The translations under genes were made by a program, and so were the position numbers. This document shows, piece by piece, positions 6,105-8,071 of a stretch of 8,071 nt of DNA (position 1 is its first letter; every line of letters begins with the position of its first letter). Origin of the DNA: Pseudomonadota bacterium (lineage in GTDB: Bacteria > Pseudomonadota > Gammaproteobacteria > Steroidobacterales > Steroidobacteraceae); contig JAFEDW010000084.1 in assembly GCA_018241455.1 (NCBI GenBank), positions 1-8,071 of the forward strand. Reading direction: 5' to 3'. The notes under the pieces were generated by a model. That model was given only the letters and a program-made list of their open reading frames with translations. It did not search any database and was not told the origin of the DNA.

Positions 6105-6722
6105 TTAGTACCCCTGCGGGCTCACCGTCACGCGCACCCGCAGCCGCTCGCCCGGATCATAGGGCAGGTCGGTCTGGTAATTGCGGCCGTTGTACCAGTA
6201 GCTCACACGATAACCGTCGATGCGCTGTTCGATGCTGTCGGTGTAGCGCGTGACGCAGCGCTGGCTGTCGACCGGGCGCACGTCGCGATCGTCGTAGTCG
6301 CCATCGTCGGGCCCGCCCGCATTGCGCTGCGCGACGTCGTGGCCGATCGCGCCGCCGATCACCGCGCCGGCGACAGTACCGGCGGCACGTCCACCACCGT
6401 GGCCGATCTGGTGGCCGATGACCGCGCCAATCAACCCGCCGAGGATCGTCCCGCCGGCGGTCGCGTTGCCGCGCCCGTAGTAGCGCTCATCGCGCACGTA
6501 ACGCGTCTCGCTGTAGCATTCCTGCCGCGGCACGCTGACGCGCACCGGACGATAGTGCGGCTCAACATGCGTGACGCGCGCGTAGTCGTAGTCGTTGTCG
6601 CCGCCATTGTCGTAGGCGTAGCCGGGGCGATCGTCCTGCCAGCCGTCCGCGGGGTCGGCCATGGCGGGCGCAACCACCACCAGCGCAGTGGCCAGTGCCG
6701 GGATCATTGCCTTGCTGAACAT
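6105..6722 (-). CDS. Exported glycine-zipper 2TM (17-kDa-antigen-like) envelope protein
   Basis: 205-residue envelope protein. A signal peptide spans residues 1-22 with cleavage after AMA; there is no lipobox Cys, so it is probably not a lipoprotein. A tyrosine- and aspartate-rich region (about 25-85) comes first. Next is a glycine zipper of two small-residue helices, about 90-107 (AGGTILGGLIGAVIGHQIG) and 114-129 (AGTVAGAVIGGAIGHD), as in the Rickettsia 17-kDa antigen/SlyB-type families. A C-terminal domain has the pattern GYRVSYWYNGRNY, YDPGERLRVRVTVSP common to proteobacterial members. Cys69 and Cys156 flank the zipper and could form a disulfide. The ATG at 6722 has AAGGAG 6 nt upstream. 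It is the first gene after the putative PhoP-type promoter, which would make it a regulon member like SlyB, a known PhoP target in enterics; that parallel is inference. Precise function unknown. Confidence 0.87.
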   Translation of the reverse strand: MFSKAMIPALATALVVVAPAMADPADGWQDDRPGYAYDNGGDNDYDYARVTHVEPHYRPVRVSVPRQECYSETRYVRDERYYGRGNATAGGTILGGLIGAVIGHQIGHGGGRAAGTVAGAVIGGAIGHDVAQRNAGGPDDGDYDDRDVRPVDSQRCVTRYTDSIEQRIDGYRVSYWYNGRNYQTDLPYDPGERLRVRVTVSPQGY

Positions 6723-6728
6723 AAGCGG

Positions 6729-6734
6729 CTCCTT
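6729..6734 (-). promoter_or_regulatory. Shine-Dalgarno of the glycine-zipper gene
   Basis: AAGGAG on the coding strand with 6 nt (CCGCTT) before the ATG at 6722. This is the strongest ribosome-binding site in the window, and it overlaps the TAA stop of a four-codon frame at 6747-6733. Confidence 0.75.
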
Positions 6735-6744
6735 ATCTCTGGCT

Positions 6745-6765
6745 CATGGGCGATTCCTGCCCATG
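6745..6765 (-). promoter_or_regulatory. Leader hairpin upstream of the glycine-zipper gene
   Basis: CATGGGC (6745-6751) and GCCCATG (6759-6765) form a 7-bp stem with a 7-nt loop. If transcription starts a few bases below the -10 candidate, this hairpin sits at the very 5' end of the mRNA, where it could protect the transcript. It leaves the Shine-Dalgarno at 6734-6729 free. The fold is seen in the sequence; the role is inferred. Confidence 0.35.
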
Positions 6766-6772
6766 GGTCGGA

Positions 6773-6778
6773 ATGCTA
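6773..6778 (-). promoter_or_regulatory. Candidate -10 element
   Basis: TAGCAT on the coding strand matches TATAAT at four of six positions, including the conserved first TA and last T. It lies 12 nt after the second half-site of the direct repeat, the kind of spacing expected when an activator box replaces the -35 element. No good -35 hexamer is present. Transcription would start near 6766, giving a leader of about 45 nt. Confidence 0.35.
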
Positions 6779-6788
6779 GCGGGCGCCT

Positions 6789-6807
6789 CCTGAACCACCC
6801 CTGAACC
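6789..6807 (-). promoter_or_regulatory. Direct repeat resembling a PhoP box
   Basis: CCTGAACC occurs at 6789-6796 and again at 6800-6807 (plus-strand reading), an 8-nt repeat with an 11-nt period. On the coding strand this gives GGTTCA-N5-GGTTCA. OmpR-family regulators bind tandem half-sites about one helical turn apart, and the enterobacterial PhoP box is (T/G)GTTTA-N5-(T/G)GTTTA, so each half-site differs by one base. It lies about 70 nt upstream of the glycine-zipper start, in the only sizeable gap before the phoPQ genes. I infer it is the operator for the local PhoP-like regulator. Confidence 0.55.
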
Positions 6808-6818
6808 CGCCCGGGCGG
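6807..6818. repeat. 12-bp perfect palindrome next to the direct repeat
   Basis: CCGCCCGGGCGG is self-complementary, shares its first base with the last base of the direct repeat, and lies 32 nt downstream of the mazG stop. As RNA it has no room for a loop and no U-tract follows, so it is a poor terminator. It may be a protein site or chance in GC-rich DNA. Confidence 0.3.
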
Positions 6819-6849
6819 CGCTACGCCAGCCACCCTGCCGGCCAGGCTG

Positions 6850-7638
6850 CTATTCGGTCGCCTTGACGCTGACCCAGAGCTCGTCCCATCGCGCCGCGTC
6901 CAGCTCGGCAGCCGTCCAGCCGCGCGCCGCGATCAGCGCTTCCATCGCGGCAAAGCGCCGTTCGAACTTGCGGTTGGCGGCGCGCAGCGCGTTCTCCGGA
7001 TCGACCTTCAGCAAGCGGGCCCAATTGGCGACCGCGAACAGCACGTCGCCGAGTTCCTCTTCGATTGCCGCTGCGTCTCCCGCGCCCACGGCCTGCTCCG
7101 TCTCCCGCAGCTCCTCGGCAATCTTCGGGCGCACCGCCCGCTCGTCGAACCAGTCGAAGCCCACGACCCCGGCACGACGCGCCAGCTTGGCGGCCCGCGC
7201 CAGCGCCGGCAACGCGCGTGCAACGCCGGCGAGCGCGCCGCTCGCACCCGCCGCCGCGCGCTCGCTGGCTTTCGCCGCATCCCAGGCGTGGGCGAGATCG
7301 CCGGCCTCGCCGCCCACTGCATCACCAAACACGTGCGGATGCCGGCGCACGAGCTTGTCGTGGATGCCCGCGGCCACGTCGGCAAAATCGAACCAGCCGC
7401 GCTCGGCCGCCAGCTGCGCATGGAACACCACCTGGAACAGCAGGTCACCGAGCTCGTCGCGGATGCGCGCGCGCTCGCCGCCCGCGATGGCGTCCTCGAG
7501 TTCATAGGCTTCTTCGATCGTGTGCGGCGCGATCGTCGCGAAATCCTGCGCGCGGTCCCAGGGACAACCCTGCTGCGGATCGCGCAGGCGCCGCATCAAT
7601 TGCAGCAGGGCCTCGAGCCGCTCCGCCGCGGCGCTCAT
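6850..7638 (-). CDS. mazG: Nucleoside triphosphate pyrophosphohydrolase MazG
   Basis: Hydrolyses (d)NTPs to monophosphates and pyrophosphate; in E. coli it affects ppGpp levels and starvation survival. The 262 residues (E. coli 263) contain two MazG all-alpha domains. The first has WDRAQ, HTIEEAYELEDAI (E42, E43, E46) and DELGDLLFQ (E62, D65), the metal-binding EExxE...ExxD pattern. The conserved RRHPHVFGD (98-106) follows. The second domain has EELRE (E175, E176, E179) and EEELGDVL (E195, D198). All metal ligands look intact. I chose the ATG at 7638 over one 19 codons upstream because it matches the family N-terminus (RLEALLQLMRRLRDP), has AGGAT nearby, and overlaps the stop of the upstream Nudix gene as ATGA, a sign of coupled translation. 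No U-tract terminator is visible after the TAG; only weak GC-rich inverted repeats are present. Confidence 0.95.
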   Translation of the reverse strand: MSAAAERLEALLQLMRRLRDPQQGCPWDRAQDFATIAPHTIEEAYELEDAIAGGERARIRDELGDLLFQVVFHAQLAAERGWFDFADVAAGIHDKLVRRHPHVFGDAVGGEAGDLAHAWDAAKASERAAAGASGALAGVARALPALARAAKLARRAGVVGFDWFDERAVRPKIAEELRETEQAVGAGDAAAIEEELGDVLFAVANWARLLKVDPENALRAANRKFERRFAAMEALIAARGWTAAELDAARWDELWVSVKATE

Positions 7639-8071
7639 GCGCGATCCTGCAGCGCACGGTGCAACACCAGCAGCATGCCTGCTGTTGCGCCCCACACGAC
7701 GCGGCCCTGGTAGTTCACGTCCTGGAGCGTCACTTCGACGCCGCGCAATACGCGCCGCACCGGCACGAAATTGCGCTTGTCGACGAGGATCTCCAGCGGC
7801 ATCTCGAACACCTCCGCCACTTCGGCGTCGTCGATCCGCAGCTCGAACTCCGGCTGCAGCAGCGCGACGACCGGCGTAATGCGGAAACCGGTCAGCACGA
7901 CCTGGTCGGGCAGGAATCCGAGCGGCCGGATGTAGCGGCTGTCGATGCCGATCTCCTCGCGCGTCTCGCGCAGCGCCGCGGCAATCGCGTCCGGATCTTC
8001 CGGCTCGATGCCGCCACCGGGGAAGCTGATCTGCCCCGCGTGATGGCGCAGGTTGACCGCGCGCGCGGTCA
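7635..8071 (-). CDS. nudL: NudL-like CoA pyrophosphatase (Nudix), 5' end outside window
   Basis: The C-terminal 144 codons of a Nudix hydrolase; the start lies beyond the right edge, and the first full codon here begins at 8069. Family members split coenzyme A and its derivatives into 3',5'-ADP and phosphopantetheine. The region begins with VNLRHHAGQISFPGG, the CoA-type signature preceding the Nudix box, followed by AALRETREEIGI, the core catalytic helix. Further matches to E. coli NudL are GFRITPVVALL, EVAEVFEMPLE and VVWGATAG. As in other NudL proteins the first glutamate of the general Nudix motif is not conserved. Its TGA overlaps the mazG ATG, so both genes are probably co-transcribed from a promoter outside the window. 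An internal ATG at 7898 is not the real start, because the frame is open and conserved up to the edge. Confidence 0.92.
   Translation of the reverse strand, partial: TARAVNLRHHAGQISFPGGGIEPEDPDAIAAALRETREEIGIDSRYIRPLGFLPDQVVLTGFRITPVVALLQPEFELRIDDAEVAEVFEMPLEILVDKRNFVPVRRVLRGVEVTLQDVNYQGRVVWGATAGMLLVLHRALQDRA

Noticed and set aside
5898..6779. Plus-strand open frame of 293 codons, alanine- and valine-rich
   Set aside because: Antisense to the glycine-zipper and PepSY genes. The hydrophobic stretches mirror the repeated Gly/Ala codons of the zipper. The minus-strand genes have signal peptides and strong ribosome-binding sites.
6841..6870. Possible mazG terminator
   Set aside because: Only short GC-rich inverted repeats (such as CAGCC/GGCTG) follow the stop, with no T-tract in the direction of transcription.
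7639..7695. Longer MazG starting at 7695 (281 residues)
   Set aside because: The extra 19 residues are not family-like and overlap deep into the Nudix gene; the ATG at 7638 fits the family length and the ATGA overlap.
7288..7713. Plus-strand open frame of 141 codons opposite mazG
   Set aside because: The minus-strand mazG has every metal-binding motif and family length; the plus frame has no recognisable features.

Overview
The window is GC-rich, gene-dense DNA from what looks like a gammaproteobacterium. The uvrC–pgsA gene order, a PhoP/PhoQ pair close to the enterobacterial one, and MazG and NudL-type enzymes all point that way. A relative of the Xanthomonadales/Nevskiales is plausible, but this cannot be settled from the sequence alone. 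All nine genes lie on the minus strand, so transcription runs from high to low coordinates. The very long open frames on the plus strand are antisense shadows.

Upstream unit (8071 to 6850): the 3' part of a NudL-like CoA pyrophosphatase gene, running off the window edge, overlaps mazG by 4 nt (ATGA). Both encode nucleotide-cleaning pyrophosphohydrolases.

Intergenic region (6849 to 6723, 127 bp): this is the only real promoter region in the window. It holds an 8-nt direct repeat with an 11-nt period. On the coding strand this reads GGTTCA-N5-GGTTCA, which resembles the classical PhoP box (GTTTA-type half-sites, 11-nt period). A weak -10 (TAGCAT) lies 12 nt downstream. A leader follows with a 7-bp hairpin, two tiny overlapping reading frames and a strong Shine-Dalgarno.

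Downstream unit (6722 to 1): exported glycine-zipper protein, a 12-bp GC hairpin, exported PepSY protein, phoP, phoQ, class II DAHP synthase, uvrC, pgsA (cut by the left edge). The junctions from PepSY onward are tight: 5 nt, 21 nt, an ATGA overlap, a direct TGA|GTG abutment, and 14 nt. The layout suggests one long operon, probably autoregulated by PhoP through the repeat. It joins an envelope-stress two-component system to aromatic biosynthesis, nucleotide excision repair and phosphatidylglycerol synthesis.

I see no mobile element, CRISPR array, tRNA or rRNA. The most interesting points are the PhoP-box-like repeat and operon logic, a G7 heptamer at the PepSY/phoP junction in the exact phase for a -1 shift that would fuse the two proteins, and the in-frame DAHP synthase/UvrC junction.
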